A stretch of DNA of 25,518 nucleotides, from positions 1 to 25,518 of the forward strand of contig CANJKY010000001.1 in the NCBI GenBank assembly GCA_947474875.1, written 5' to 3'. The position numbers were made by a program, and so were the translations under genes. Below, in pieces: positions 17,021 to 25,473 of the stretch (position 1 is the stretch's first letter; every line of letters begins with the position of its first letter). The notes below the pieces were generated by a model. It had not been told where the DNA came from. It saw only the letters and a program-made list of their open reading frames with translations, and did not search any database. This stretch comes from Gemmataceae bacterium. GTDB lineage: Bacteria; Planctomycetota; Planctomycetia; Gemmatales; Gemmataceae.

Positions 17021-17683
17021 ATGCTGCACCCCTGGACCCTGACCCCGGACGAGGCGGTGGCCCTCCAGACGGAGCTGGCCGGCCGGGTCGAGCTGTGCCC
17101 GCTCGGGCCGGTCCGCACCGTCGCCGGGTGCGACATCGCCTACGACACGTTCGCCCCCGTCCTGCACGCCGCGGTGGTGGTCGTGCGGCTGCCGGACCTG
17201 GTCGAGGTGGAGCGGGCGGTGGTCCGCGCCGAAGCGGCGTTCCCGTATGTGCCGGGGTTGCTGTCTTTCCGGGAGTGTCCCGCTTTGTTATCCGCCGTGG
17301 CCGCGTTGCGCCGGGTGCCGGACGTGCTCATGGTGGACGGACAGGGCGTCGCCCACCCGCGGCGGTTCGGGCTGGCCTGCCACCTTGGCCTGTGGCTGGA
17401 TCGGCCGGTGGTCGGGTGCGCGAAGACGTGGCTGGTCGGCGACCACGCCGAGGTCGGCCCGAATGCCGGCGACGCCACCCCGTTGACCCTGGATGGCGAA
17501 ACGGTCGGGGCGGTGGTGCGAACCGCCGACGGAGTGCGGCCGTGCTACGTCTCGCCGGGTCACCGGTGCGACGTGGACTCGGCTGTTGGGCTGGTGCGGC
17601 AGGTACTAAGCGGCTTTCGCCACCCGGTGCCGACGCGGTTGGCGCACATGGCGGCGAACGAGGCACGGGCGGCGGACGGCTAG
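17021..17683 (+). CDS. nfi: Endonuclease V (deoxyinosine 3'-endonuclease)
   Basis: The 220-residue enzyme nicks DNA near deaminated adenine (hypoxanthine) for repair. Family motifs are present: GCDIAYD with metal-binding Asp38, FPYVPGLLSFRE (74-85; wedge tyrosine/proline and Glu85), VDGQGVAHPRRFGLACHLG (105-123, Asp106), GCAKTWLVG (132-140, Lys135) and CYVSPGHRCDVDSAVGLV (175-192). Length matches E. coli Nfi (223 residues). The ATG at 17021 begins just before the conserved LTPDEAVALQ helix. An in-frame extension upstream passes through the repeat element and is unlikely to be translated. Cytosolic, apparently monocistronic. Confidence 0.95.
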   Translation: MLHPWTLTPDEAVALQTELAGRVELCPLGPVRTVAGCDIAYDTFAPVLHAAVVVVRLPDLVEVERAVVRAEAAFPYVPGLLSFRECPALLSAVAALRRVPDVLMVDGQGVAHPRRFGLACHLGLWLDRPVVGCAKTWLVGDHAEVGPNAGDATPLTLDGETVGAVVRTADGVRPCYVSPGHRCDVDSAVGLVRQVLSGFRHPVPTRLAHMAANEARAADG

Positions 17684-18055
17684 TTGCAGTCAAGGTTTCC
17701 CCGACTTGAGGCGATGTGTCAAAATGGGCGAAACAAACCCGACCTGGCGGCCCTGCGCCGCATCAAGCTGGAACGACTGATTGAACCCCTGCGCCGCGCC
17801 ATCGGGTGTAAATTGCCCAGTCGAACGCCGCCAATTTCTTTCACATGCCCCGGCGCGGCCGACGATGCAGAGGGGTAGAATGGACCCGCCCTGGGGTGAA
17901 CACCTGGCCCCTGGCGGTGGCGGATGGAGAGGGAACTGGACCGCCCCGCCCGACCGGACTAGACAGACACCACGATGCCTCCCCCGTCCCCCCGCTGGTC
18001 TGGCCGACGGAACCCGTCGGACCGGCGGCTGCGAGCGGCCCGACACCGCACCCTC
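17684..18055 (+). other. 372-bp gap without a convincing gene
   Basis: The segment 17690-17880 is less GC-rich than its surroundings, consistent with regulatory DNA for the downstream FlgM-like/Fur genes. A TAGAAT at 17875-17880 resembles a -10 box but has no good -35 at normal spacing. Short open frames here (for example 17684-17878) lack codon bias or recognisable motifs. I cannot support a gene. Confidence 0.4.
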
Positions 18056-18253
18056 ATGAGCGACACCCCGACCCGTCCGTTGAACGCGTCCGCCGACCCG
18101 GACGACTGTCCGCCCCGCCCCGGCGACGACGGCATCCGCTGGGAGCTGGTCCACCGCATGAAGCGGCTGATCGCCCAGGGGAAGCTGGACACCCCGGAGC
18201 GGTGGGCGCTGGCCGAGGAGATGCTGTTCCGCGCGACCGAGGACCGGCGGTAA
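18056..18253 (+). CDS. Small FlgM-like (anti-sigma-28 type) protein
   Basis: The 65-residue protein has a disordered N-terminal half (residues 1-25, Pro/Asp-rich). The helical C-terminus IRWELVHRMKRLIAQGKLDTPERWALAEEML (27-57) resembles the C-terminal sigma-binding part of FlgM: helix, a G-x-x-D/T-P turn, then a helix. In planctomycetes such small proteins are common. If functional it would bind a FliA-type sigma factor in the cytosol. No flagellar gene is nearby, so its partner is unknown. The ATG at 18056 was chosen over an upstream in-frame ATG at 17975 because the extra 27 residues are Arg/Pro-rich and non-helical. It ends 34 bp before the Fur gene on the same strand. Family call is by pattern only. 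Confidence 0.6.
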   Translation: MSDTPTRPLNASADPDDCPPRPGDDGIRWELVHRMKRLIAQGKLDTPERWALAEEMLFRATEDRR

Positions 18254-18287
18254 AATAGGCTCGGCCTGTCGCCACCGGAGTTCCCCT

Positions 18288-18773
18288 GTGCCGCTCCCCG
18301 CTGTTGCGGTGTCGCAAACCCCCGAGGAGCGGTTCCGCGAGTACCTGATCAGCCGGCCGAAGCCGCAGCGGTTCACCGACCAGCAGCGGGAGCTGGTCCG
18401 CCACATCTTCGCCAAGCACTCGCACTTCGACACCGACGAACTGCTGGCCGAGCTGCGGCGGTCGGCCCGGCGGGTAAGCCGGGCGACGGTGTACCGCACC
18501 CTGACCAAACTGGTGGACGCCGGCCTACTACGGCGGATCGAGATCGACTCCCGCACGGTGTACGACCACGACTACGGGTACCCGTGGCACGAGCACCTGG
18601 TGTGCAAGGGGTGTGGGAAGTTGATCGAGTTCACCGACACCGGCATCGTGGCGGCGGTGAAGGCGGTGGCCGCCGCCCACCGCTTCCAGGTGGACGGGTA
18701 CGACCTGGTGGTGAAGGGCACCTGCGGCGAGTGCAACGCCGCCGCCGCGGCGAAGCGGCGGTACGTGATGTGA
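18288..18773 (+). CDS. Fur-family metal/peroxide-responsive repressor
   Basis: The 161-residue DNA-binding regulator has a winged helix at about 30-85 (FDTDELLAELRRSARRVSRATVYRTLTKLVDAGLLRRIE) and a C-terminal dimerisation/metal domain with HEHLVCKGCGKLIEF (101-115) and CGEC (146-149), i.e. the two CxxC pairs of the structural zinc site. Regulatory metal ligands include His101/His103 and Asp/His residues of YDHDYGYPWHEH. Sequence alone does not separate Fur, Zur and PerR. The start is a GTG at 18288, supported by CCGGAG 7 bases upstream. It sits between the FlgM-like gene and the SNF2 helicase gene (28 bp downstream). No Fur-box-like palindrome was confirmed. Confidence 0.92.
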   Translation: MPLPAVAVSQTPEERFREYLISRPKPQRFTDQQRELVRHIFAKHSHFDTDELLAELRRSARRVSRATVYRTLTKLVDAGLLRRIEIDSRTVYDHDYGYPWHEHLVCKGCGKLIEFTDTGIVAAVKAVAAAHRFQVDGYDLVVKGTCGECNAAAAAKRRYVM

Positions 18774-18801
18774 CCGGCCCATCCCGACGGACCTACCCCA
18801 C

Positions 18802-20985
18802 ATGCTCCGGGAAGAGCAGATCGAGATCCGCCGGCAGCGGGCGAAGGCCGGGCGGTACGTCATCAGGAACCTGGGCAAGAACCGGGTGTTCTCCGACTAC
18901 GCCGTGTCGAACCCGCAGACCGGCGGGGCGTACACGGTGGCCGTCCGCGGGTTCGACACCGGCGACAACACCTGCACCTGCCCGGACTTCAAGGCGAACA
19001 CCCTCGGCACCTGCAAGCACATCGAGGCGGTGCTGGAGGAGCTGAAGGACGACAACCCGGCGCACGTGCGGAAGAAGAAGGCGGCGGTGGTGCGGCCGGA
19101 GGTGTACCTGCACTACGGCGAGGCCCTGCAACTCGGCATCCACCTGCCGCCGCGGCACACCGACAAGCTCGCGGCAGTGGCGAAGAAGTACTTCGACGAC
19201 AAGGGGCTGTGGTCCGGCCGCGGGCGGTTCGAGGACCTGATCGCGGACGTGGAGAAGGTGCCGGAGGAGGTGACGGTCCGGTCGGACGCGCTCGACTTCC
19301 TGGACCGCGAGCTGGAACGCATCGACATGCGGCGGCGGGAGGACGAGTGGCTGGCGCAACTCGACGCCGGCACCCTCGACCTGAACCTGCTGAGCGTCCC
19401 GCTGTACGACTACCAGACGCGGGGTGCGCTGTTCCTGGCCTGCCGCGGCCGGAGCATCTTGGGCGACGACATGGGGCTGGGCAAAACGATTCAGACGCTC
19501 GCCGCCATCGAGTTGCTGGCCCGCGAGCGGGGGATCAGCCGGGTGCTGGTGGTGGCCCCGGCGAGCGTGAAATACCAGTGGGAAGGGGAGATCCGGAAGT
19601 TCACCAAACGGGCGGTGCAGGTGATCGAGGGCGGGCCGGACGACCGCCAGGACCAGTACGCCGCCGCCACCTTCTACCGGCTGGTGAACTACCAGCAGGT
19701 GGTGCGGGACCGCGACGCCATCAACGCCTGGAACCCGGACCTGATCGTGCTGGACGAGGCCCAGCGGATCAAGAACTGGGAGTCGAAGACCAGCCGGGCG
19801 GTGAAGAAGCTGGTCAGCCGGTACGCCATCGTGCTCACCGGCACCCCGCTGGAGAACAAGCTGGAGGAGCTGTACAGCATCGTCCAGTTCGTGGACGAGC
19901 GGCGGTTCGGCCCGGCCTTCCAGTTCCTGCACGACCACCGCGTGCTGGACGACAAGGGCAACCTGACCGGCTACCGCAACCTGGACACCATCCGCGAGCG
20001 GCTGGAGCCGATCTTCCTCCGCCGCACCCGCGGCGAGGTGCTGACCGAACTGCCGGCCCGCACCGACAACACGGTGTTCGTCGAGCTGAGCGAGGAGCAG
20101 CGGAGGCCCTACGAGGAACAGCGGACCGCCCTCGCCCGCCTGCTCACCAAAAACTTCCTCACCGACCTGGACCGCAAGCGGATCCTGGCCTGCCTGTCGA
20201 ACCTGCGGCTGATCTGCGACAGCACGTTCCTGTTCGACAAAGCCACCCACCACTCGCCCAAGCTGGACGAACTGGCCGACCTGCTGCCCGAACTGCTGTC
20301 CGGTGGGCCGCACAAGCTGGTGGTGTTCAGCCAGTGGGAGACAATGCTCAACCTGGCCGCGTCCACGCTGGAGCGGAAGGGGGTGGGATACGCTCTGCTG
20401 CACGGCGGGCTGAGCGGCAAGGACCGCAAGGCCGCGCTGGAGCGGTTCAAGACCGACCCGAAGTGCCGGGTGTTCCTGAGCACCGACGCCGGCGGGGTGG
20501 GGCTGAACCTGCAGATGGCCGACACGGTGGTGAACCTGGAACTGCCGTGGAACCCGGCAGTGCTGGAGCAGCGGATCGCCCGCGTCCACCGGCTCGGACA
20601 GGAGCGGCCGGTGCGGGTGATTAACCTGGTCACCCGCGGGACGATCGAGGAGCAGGTGCTGCGGACGCTGGAGCGGAAGCAGGGGCTGTTCGCCGGGGTG
20701 TTCGACGGGGAGGAGGACGAGATCGCGTTCGCGGCGGTGAACCCCGGCGGGTTTCTGGACGCGGTGCGGGAGATGATCGGCGAGAAGCGGACCGAGCCGG
20801 TGGTGGAAGCGCCGCCCCCCCTGCCGCCGGCGGTGCCGGCGCTCGACGCCGGCCCGACCCTGCTGCCCACCGCCGTGCAGATGCTCGAATCGCTGGCCGA
20901 GTTGCTGGCGAACCCGGACGCGCGGAAGCGGCTGACGGCCGAGCAGCGGCGACGGATCGCTGCGGCGGTCGAGAAGTTGTCGTAG
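18802..20985 (+). CDS. SWIM zinc-finger SNF2-family DNA translocase/helicase
   Basis: The 727-residue ATPase has a SWIM zinc finger with Cys58, Cys60, Cys71 and His73 (CTC...CKH) at the N-terminus. It continues with a SNF2 core: GDDMGLGKTIQT (Walker A Lys228), DEAQRIKNW (Walker B, 318-326), LTGTPLENKLEELYS (345-359), LVVFSQWETML, STDAGGVGLNLQ (560-571) and the arginine-finger motif QRIARVHRLGQ (590-600). Bacterial SNF2 proteins of this HepA-like class move along duplex DNA or displace RNA polymerase. The C-terminal ~110 residues are Pro/Ala-rich linkers and a short helix. The TAG stop (20983-20985) lies inside a family-1 palindrome, so the natural C-terminus may have been altered by the insertion. 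Confidence 0.93.
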   Translation: MLREEQIEIRRQRAKAGRYVIRNLGKNRVFSDYAVSNPQTGGAYTVAVRGFDTGDNTCTCPDFKANTLGTCKHIEAVLEELKDDNPAHVRKKKAAVVRPEVYLHYGEALQLGIHLPPRHTDKLAAVAKKYFDDKGLWSGRGRFEDLIADVEKVPEEVTVRSDALDFLDRELERIDMRRREDEWLAQLDAGTLDLNLLSVPLYDYQTRGALFLACRGRSILGDDMGLGKTIQTLAAIELLARERGISRVLVVAPASVKYQWEGEIRKFTKRAVQVIEGGPDDRQDQYAAATFYRLVNYQQVVRDRDAINAWNPDLIVLDEAQRIKNWESKTSRAVKKLVSRYAIVLTGTPLENKLEELYSIVQFVDERRFGPAFQFLHDHRVLDDKGNLTGYRNLDTIRERLEPIFLRRTRGEVLTELPARTDNTVFVELSEEQRRPYEEQRTALARLLTKNFLTDLDRKRILACLSNLRLICDSTFLFDKATHHSPKLDELADLLPELLSGGPHKLVVFSQWETMLNLAASTLERKGVGYALLHGGLSGKDRKAALERFKTDPKCRVFLSTDAGGVGLNLQMADTVVNLELPWNPAVLEQRIARVHRLGQERPVRVINLVTRGTIEEQVLRTLERKQGLFAGVFDGEEDEIAFAAVNPGGFLDAVREMIGEKRTEPVVEAPPPLPPAVPALDAGPTLLPTAVQMLESLAELLANPDARKRLTAEQRRRIAAAVEKLS

Positions 20986-21043
20986 CCGCGACCCAGCGGG
21001 GAGCGCGCCGGATGGAACGCGCTCCCCGCTGGGTCGCGGCTAC
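20982..21043. repeat. Family-1 palindrome, copy B, at SNF2 gene end
   Basis: Arms 20982-21007 and 21018-21043 are perfect 26-bp reverse complements, identical in sequence to copy A in glpK. The 10-nt loop CCGGATGGAA differs. One further C/G pair flanks it (20981/21044). Its first TAG is the stop codon of the SNF2 gene, and its far end is 11 bp from the stop of the convergent protease gene, where it could act as a bidirectional RNA hairpin. Confidence 0.95.
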
Positions 21044-21054
21044 GAAGCCCCGCC

Positions 21055-22038
21055 CTACTCCTTCTCCGTCAGCACCGCCCGCACGTCGGCGGCGGGCACG
21101 GTCAGCTTCACCACCATTTGCAGCGCCGACGGCGTCGGAGCCGGGGCCGCGTCCTTCTTCTTGTCGTCGTCCCGCCGGTTCACCGTCCGGCGGACCATCG
21201 ACTGCCGCGCCTTCCGCACCGCCTTGTCCGCCTGCCCCCCGCCGTCGTCCGGGTAGTCGATGTTCTCGGTCAGCGCCGCCATGCCCACCACGTTCCCGAA
21301 CTTGTCCACCACCGGCGACCCGCTCGACCCGTATGCGTAGTCCGCCGTGATGCTCATCCACCGCGTCTTCGTGTCGTCGTCCTCGGTGTACGTCGAGTAC
21401 CGGCTGACGTGCCCCTGGGTGAACGTGTAGTACCGGTCGCCGGGGTGCCCGAGCACGCCCACCCATGCCCCCACCTTCGCCGGCTTGTCGGCCAGCGGCA
21501 GCGGGGTCAGCCCCTTCCCCGCGATCTTCACCACCGCCACGTCCGCCGCCTTGTCGATCGCCAGCACCTCGACCAGCGGGTACACTTTGCCGTCCGCCGC
21601 CATCGCCCCGTACCACTCGTCGTCCTCGATCTGGTCGAACACGTGCCAGTTGGTGACGAGCACCCCGTCCGCCGTCGCCGCCCACGCCGTCGCCATCCGC
21701 CCCTGGTCGAACCCGTTCTCCTTGTCCCCGGTCACCGACCCGAACAGGAACACGCTCGCCCGCACCCGCTCGCCGACCTCCTCCGGTGACAGCGGCTTGT
21801 CATTGAATTTGGCCGGCGTCACCTTCGCTGTCGCCTTCTTCCTGTCCTCCACCGCCGCCTTCAGGTCGGCCGGCTTCATCCCCTTGTCCGCCTTCACCAA
21901 CTCACCGAGCTTCTTGGTGAAGTCGTCCAGCGTCTTGGTGTCATCCGTGAATTCGACCGCCTGCGGCTTGTCGGCGAGGGAAACCCCGATCGCAGCGAAC
22001 AGGATCAGCACCGGGGCGGACAAACGGAGCGCACGCAT
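21055..22038 (-). CDS. Exported trypsin-like (S1/HtrA-type) serine protease
   Basis: The 327-residue protein has a signal peptide (residues 1-22, ending VSLA). A charged Lys/Asp-rich segment follows (31-92). The trypsin-like domain has catalytic His132 (LVTNWHVFD), Asp166 (AADVAVVKI) and Ser239 (YGSSGSPVVDKFGNVVGM). GVLGHPGDRYYTFTQGHVSRY is the usual strand before the active serine. There is no PDZ domain, so it is shorter than DegP. The C-terminal ~55 residues are basic, then a short beta segment. Probably periplasmic or extracytoplasmic; substrate unknown. The ATG at 22038 was chosen because it places the signal peptide first; a longer in-frame reading to 22623 overlaps the divergent glycohydrolase gene. 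Confidence 0.9.
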   Translation of the reverse strand: MRALRLSAPVLILFAAIGVSLADKPQAVEFTDDTKTLDDFTKKLGELVKADKGMKPADLKAAVEDRKKATAKVTPAKFNDKPLSPEEVGERVRASVFLFGSVTGDKENGFDQGRMATAWAATADGVLVTNWHVFDQIEDDEWYGAMAADGKVYPLVEVLAIDKAADVAVVKIAGKGLTPLPLADKPAKVGAWVGVLGHPGDRYYTFTQGHVSRYSTYTEDDDTKTRWMSITADYAYGSSGSPVVDKFGNVVGMAALTENIDYPDDGGGQADKAVRKARQSMVRRTVNRRDDDKKKDAAPAPTPSALQMVVKLTVPAADVRAVLTEKE

Positions 22039-22089
22039 GGCGGGGTCCGGGTAGGATGGGGCCGAGGAATTGTACCGCAAGGTGTAGCC

Positions 22090-23013
22090 ATGCTGGAACG
22101 CCAACGCTTCCGCGGGTGTCTGCTCGGGCTGGCCGCCGGGGACGCGCTCGGCACCACCGTCGAGTTCTCGTCGCCCGGCTCGTTCGCCCCGCTCACGGAC
22201 ATCGTCGGCGGCGGGCCGTTCCAGTTGAAACCCGGCGAGTGGACGGACGACACGTCGATGGCCCTGTGTCTGGCCGAGAGCTTGGTGGAGAAGGGGTTTG
22301 ACGAGACGCACCAACTCGAAACATACTGCCGGTGGTGGCAGCACGGGCACCTGAGCGTGAAGGGACGGTGCTTCGACATCGGGCTGAAAACTCGGTCCTC
22401 GCTGGCCGCGTACTGGGAGCGGAAGAAGTTCATCCCGGTCCCGGCCGACACCTCCGCCGGCAACGGCAGCATCATGCGGCTGGCCCCGGTGCCGATGCGA
22501 TACGCGGCCAACGCGGAGCAGGCGGTCGAGTACTCGGCCCGGTCGTCCCTCACCACCCACGGGGCAACCGAGTGCGTCGACGCCTGCGGGTACATGGGCG
22601 GGATCATCGTGGCCGCGCTGCACGGCCGATCGAAGGATGAATTGCTGTCACCACGGTTCAGCCCGGTGCCGGGGTTGTTCGAGAAGGTGCCGGTGGCGGC
22701 GAAAATCCGCGAGGTGGCGGACGGGTCGTTCAAGCGGAACGACCCGCCGCAGATCGTCGGCAGCGGGTACGTGGTGAAGTCGCTGGAAGCGGCGCTGTGG
22801 GCGTTTCACCGGACGAGCGACTTCCGGTCCGGGGCGCTGCTGGCGGTGAACCTGGGCGACGACGCGGACACCACCGGGGCGGTGTACGGGCAGATCGCCG
22901 GGGCGTTCTACGGCGACGCCGGCATCCCCACCGGGTGGCGGGCGAAGCTGGCGATGCGGGAGCTGATCGAACAGCGGGCGGACGAGTTGTACGAGTTGGC
23001 CGCCGGCGGCTAA
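22090..23013 (+). CDS. ADP-ribosylglycohydrolase (DraG/ARH family)
   Basis: The 307-residue hydrolase would remove ADP-ribose from a modified substrate. The family's dinuclear-metal signature is complete: GLAAGDALGTTVEF (13-26), WTDDTSMALCLAESL (51-65), AGNGSIMRLAPVP (123-135) and NLGDDADTTGAVYGQIAGAFYG (254-275). There is no signal peptide, so it is cytosolic. No ADP-ribosyltransferase or nitrogenase gene is in the window, so its substrate (protein arginine, DNA base, small molecule) cannot be inferred. It diverges from the protease gene over 51 bp and converges with the NagB/PIG-L gene over 17 bp. Confidence 0.95.
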   Translation: MLERQRFRGCLLGLAAGDALGTTVEFSSPGSFAPLTDIVGGGPFQLKPGEWTDDTSMALCLAESLVEKGFDETHQLETYCRWWQHGHLSVKGRCFDIGLKTRSSLAAYWERKKFIPVPADTSAGNGSIMRLAPVPMRYAANAEQAVEYSARSSLTTHGATECVDACGYMGGIIVAALHGRSKDELLSPRFSPVPGLFEKVPVAAKIREVADGSFKRNDPPQIVGSGYVVKSLEAALWAFHRTSDFRSGALLAVNLGDDADTTGAVYGQIAGAFYGDAGIPTGWRAKLAMRELIEQRADELYELAAGG

Positions 23014-23026
23014 GCCGCAAGCGGCT
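23013..23026. terminator. Short hairpin between convergent genes
   Basis: AGCCGCAAGCGGCT forms a 5-bp stem with tetraloop CAAG, just after the glycohydrolase stop and 5 bp before the stop of the convergent NagB/PIG-L gene. There is no T-tract, so a terminator role is tentative. Confidence 0.35.
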
Positions 23027-23030
23027 CCGA

Positions 23031-24971
23031 CTACTCCCTCCACCGCACGAACGCCTCCAGCGCGAAGTACTCGGGCAACCCCAGCGCGTCGTAGGTCTTG
23101 GCCGTCGCCAGGTTGCGGTCCTCGGCCCGCTGCCAGAACTCGCGGCGGTCGGTGCCGCCGGGGAACATCGCCTTGTCCTTTTGCGACTGGTGCCGGAAGA
23201 TCGCCTGCTTCTTCCGCTCCAGCACCTCGGGGCTCAGCGGCACGGCCATCTCGATCTCGTGCGGCTCCCACTCCTCCCACGCCCCCTTGTACAGCCAGAC
23301 CTCGAACGGCGGAACGGCGTCCGCCTTCCGCGTCCGTCGCACCGCTTCGTACACCGCCTCGGCGCAGGTGCGGTGGGTGCCGTGCGGGTCGGACAACTCG
23401 CCGGCTACGTAGATCTGGTCCGGCTTCAGTCGCCCGAACAGGGCGACGATGTCGTCGATGTCCTGCGGCTGGATCGGGTTCTTCGTCACCGTGCCGGTGC
23501 GGTAGAACCGCAGGTCCATGAACTCCAACTGCTCGGCCGGGATGCCGCACGCCAGCGCCGCCGCCCGCGCCTCCGTCGCCCGGATCATGCCCTTCACCGC
23601 CAGGATTTCGGGGCTGTCCGGCTGGCCAGGCTTCTTGGCGTCGAGGAACTGGTTCACCCGCTCCTTGATGGTGCCGGCGATGCTCTTCTCGGACACGTCG
23701 CCGAACCCGCCCAGGAACTCGTCCACGAAGTCCACGAACCGGCGGGCGTCGTGGTCGAACACGGCGATGTTCCCGCTGGTCATGTACGCGATGTGCACCT
23801 TGTGCCCCTGCTCCACCAGCCGGATGATCGTCCCGCCCATGCTGATCACGTCGTCGTCCGGGTGCGGGCTGAACACCAGGATGGTTTTCGGCTCCGGCCT
23901 GGGTGGATCGGCCTTCCCCTCCAGGCCCCGCCCGCGGCGTTCGGCCGCGCCCCGCCCGGCCGGGTACGGCTGGATGGTGGCCAGCCGGTCGTGGAACACC
24001 GCCTCGCCGATCTTCTCGGCCGGCCCCTGCTCCCGCAGTAGTTCGTACAGGTGGTGCTCGCGGAAGTCGTCGTCGTTCAGCTTCTGCAAGCCCTTCTTCG
24101 CCGTGAGCGCCAGCCACACCACCGCCTGCCGGGTCCGCTCCGGCGTCCAGTTCACCGGCCCCACCTCCCACGGCCGCTTCACCGCCGTCGTCTCGGCCGC
24201 CGCCGCCGGGTCGAGCAGGAACAGGGCGTCCGGGTGCTCCTGCAGGAAGCTGGCCGACACCGCCTCGGTCGGCGGCTGCTCCACCGCCTTCACCACCGTC
24301 GGCGCCTTGTGCTCGCCGAACGCCATCAGGAACACCCGGCGGGCGTCCAGGATGCTGGCGACCCCCATCGTGATCGCCTGATTCGGCACGTTCTCCTCGC
24401 CGAAGAACCCGGCGGCCGCGTCCCGGCGGGTGATGCTGTCCAGGATGACCATGCGGGTGCGGCTGTTCCGCGGGCTGCCGGGTTCGTTGAACCCGATGTG
24501 CCCGGTGCGGCCGATGCCCAGGATCTGGATGTCGATCCCGCCGGCCTCGCGGATCTTCCGCTCGTAGCTCAGGCAGAACTCCTCCACCTCGTCCGGGTCC
24601 AGGGTGCCGTCCGGGATGTGGATGTTCTCCCACTTGATGTTGATGTGGCTGAACAGGGTGTCGTGCATCCACTTGAAGTAGCTGTGCGGGTCCTCCTTCG
24701 GGATGGGGAAGTACTCGTCCAGGTTGAACGTGACCACGCGGGAGAAGTCCAGCCCCTCCTCCTTGTGCATGCGGATGAGCTCGCGGTACAGCCCGACCGG
24801 GGTGCTGCCGGTGGCCAGGCCGAGCACCGTGGGCTTGTTGGCCGCGTTGCGGGCGCGGACCAGCTTGTCGATCTCGCGGGCCACGTACCGGCCGGCGGCG
24901 GTGCTGTTCGGGAACAGGAGGGCGGGGACGCGGGTGTGCGGCAGCAGGTGGTGCTGGTTCGGCGGGGGCAT
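23031..24971 (-). CDS. nagB: Glucosamine-6-phosphate deaminase fused to PIG-L deacetylase
   Basis: The 646-residue protein has two enzyme domains. Residues about 15-290 are NagB (GlcN-6-P to fructose-6-P plus ammonia): LGLATGSTPVGLYREL (50-65), TFNLDEYFP (81-89) and GIGRTGHIGFNEPGS (152-166). His158 and Glu163 match catalytic positions, while the position of E. coli Asp141 holds Thr156. Residues about 362-560 are PIG-L/LmbE, a zinc-dependent N-deacetylase: FSPHPDDDVISMGG (367-380) and DPHGTHRTC (527-535). A ~70-residue helical linker and an Arg/Pro-rich segment (338-361) join them. The pairing suggests deacetylation then deamination of an amino sugar in one polypeptide, with PIG-L substituting for NagA. 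Cytosolic. It diverges from a VOC gene, 90 bp apart. Confidence 0.92.
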   Translation of the reverse strand: MPPPNQHHLLPHTRVPALLFPNSTAAGRYVAREIDKLVRARNAANKPTVLGLATGSTPVGLYRELIRMHKEEGLDFSRVVTFNLDEYFPIPKEDPHSYFKWMHDTLFSHINIKWENIHIPDGTLDPDEVEEFCLSYERKIREAGGIDIQILGIGRTGHIGFNEPGSPRNSRTRMVILDSITRRDAAAGFFGEENVPNQAITMGVASILDARRVFLMAFGEHKAPTVVKAVEQPPTEAVSASFLQEHPDALFLLDPAAAAETTAVKRPWEVGPVNWTPERTRQAVVWLALTAKKGLQKLNDDDFREHHLYELLREQGPAEKIGEAVFHDRLATIQPYPAGRGAAERRGRGLEGKADPPRPEPKTILVFSPHPDDDVISMGGTIIRLVEQGHKVHIAYMTSGNIAVFDHDARRFVDFVDEFLGGFGDVSEKSIAGTIKERVNQFLDAKKPGQPDSPEILAVKGMIRATEARAAALACGIPAEQLEFMDLRFYRTGTVTKNPIQPQDIDDIVALFGRLKPDQIYVAGELSDPHGTHRTCAEAVYEAVRRTRKADAVPPFEVWLYKGAWEEWEPHEIEMAVPLSPEVLERKKQAIFRHQSQKDKAMFPGGTDRREFWQRAEDRNLATAKTYDALGLPEYFALEAFVRWRE

Positions 24972-25061
24972 AGAGGGTCGTGGGTCCGCGGGAGGGTAGG
25001 TCCGGGGAATACGGTTGTCTTACGGCCGGACGCCGGGGGCGGCACCGACTACCAAGACAGC

Positions 25062-25463
25062 ATGAACCCGCTCGGCGTCACCCACCTCGACCACTGCTCC
25101 GTCATCGTCACCGACGTGGCCGCGGCCCGCGCGTTCTACGGCGGGGTGCTCGGCCTGCACGAGATCCCCGCCCCGAAGGAGTTCGATTTCGTGGCCGTGT
25201 GGTACGACCTGGGCGGGACGTACCTGCACCTGCTGCTCAAGCCGCACCCGGACACCATCAGCCCGCGGCACTTCTGTCTGCACGTGGCGGACGCGGCGGT
25301 GGCGCGGGAGGCGCTTCGGGCGAAGGGCGTACCCATCGACGAGACGGTGACGATCGCGGCGGCCGGCCGGTTCTTCGTCCGCGACCCGGACGGCAACCGC
25401 ATCGAGTTGTTGCAGTGGCGGCGGCGGTACGAGCCGGAGAGCGACGGGCGGTGGGCCGAATGA
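25062..25463 (+). CDS. VOC family metalloenzyme-like protein
   Basis: The 133-residue single-module VOC protein has DHCSVIVTDVAAARAFYGGVLGLHEI (10-35), YLHLLLKP (54-61), HFCLHVAD (70-77) and the C-terminal FFVRDPDGNRIELLQW (104-119). His11, His56 or His70/74 and Glu115 supply the usual metal-binding positions, so, unlike the VOC protein near 1.7 kb, it keeps the terminal glutamate. The family includes glyoxalases, dioxygenases and fosfomycin-resistance proteins; substrate is not readable. The ATG at 25062 begins just before the first strand. A family-1 palindrome starts 10 bp after the stop. Confidence 0.85.
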   Translation: MNPLGVTHLDHCSVIVTDVAAARAFYGGVLGLHEIPAPKEFDFVAVWYDLGGTYLHLLLKPHPDTISPRHFCLHVADAAVAREALRAKGVPIDETVTIAAAGRFFVRDPDGNRIELLQWRRRYEPESDGRWAE

Positions 25464-25473
25464 TGGGGATTTT

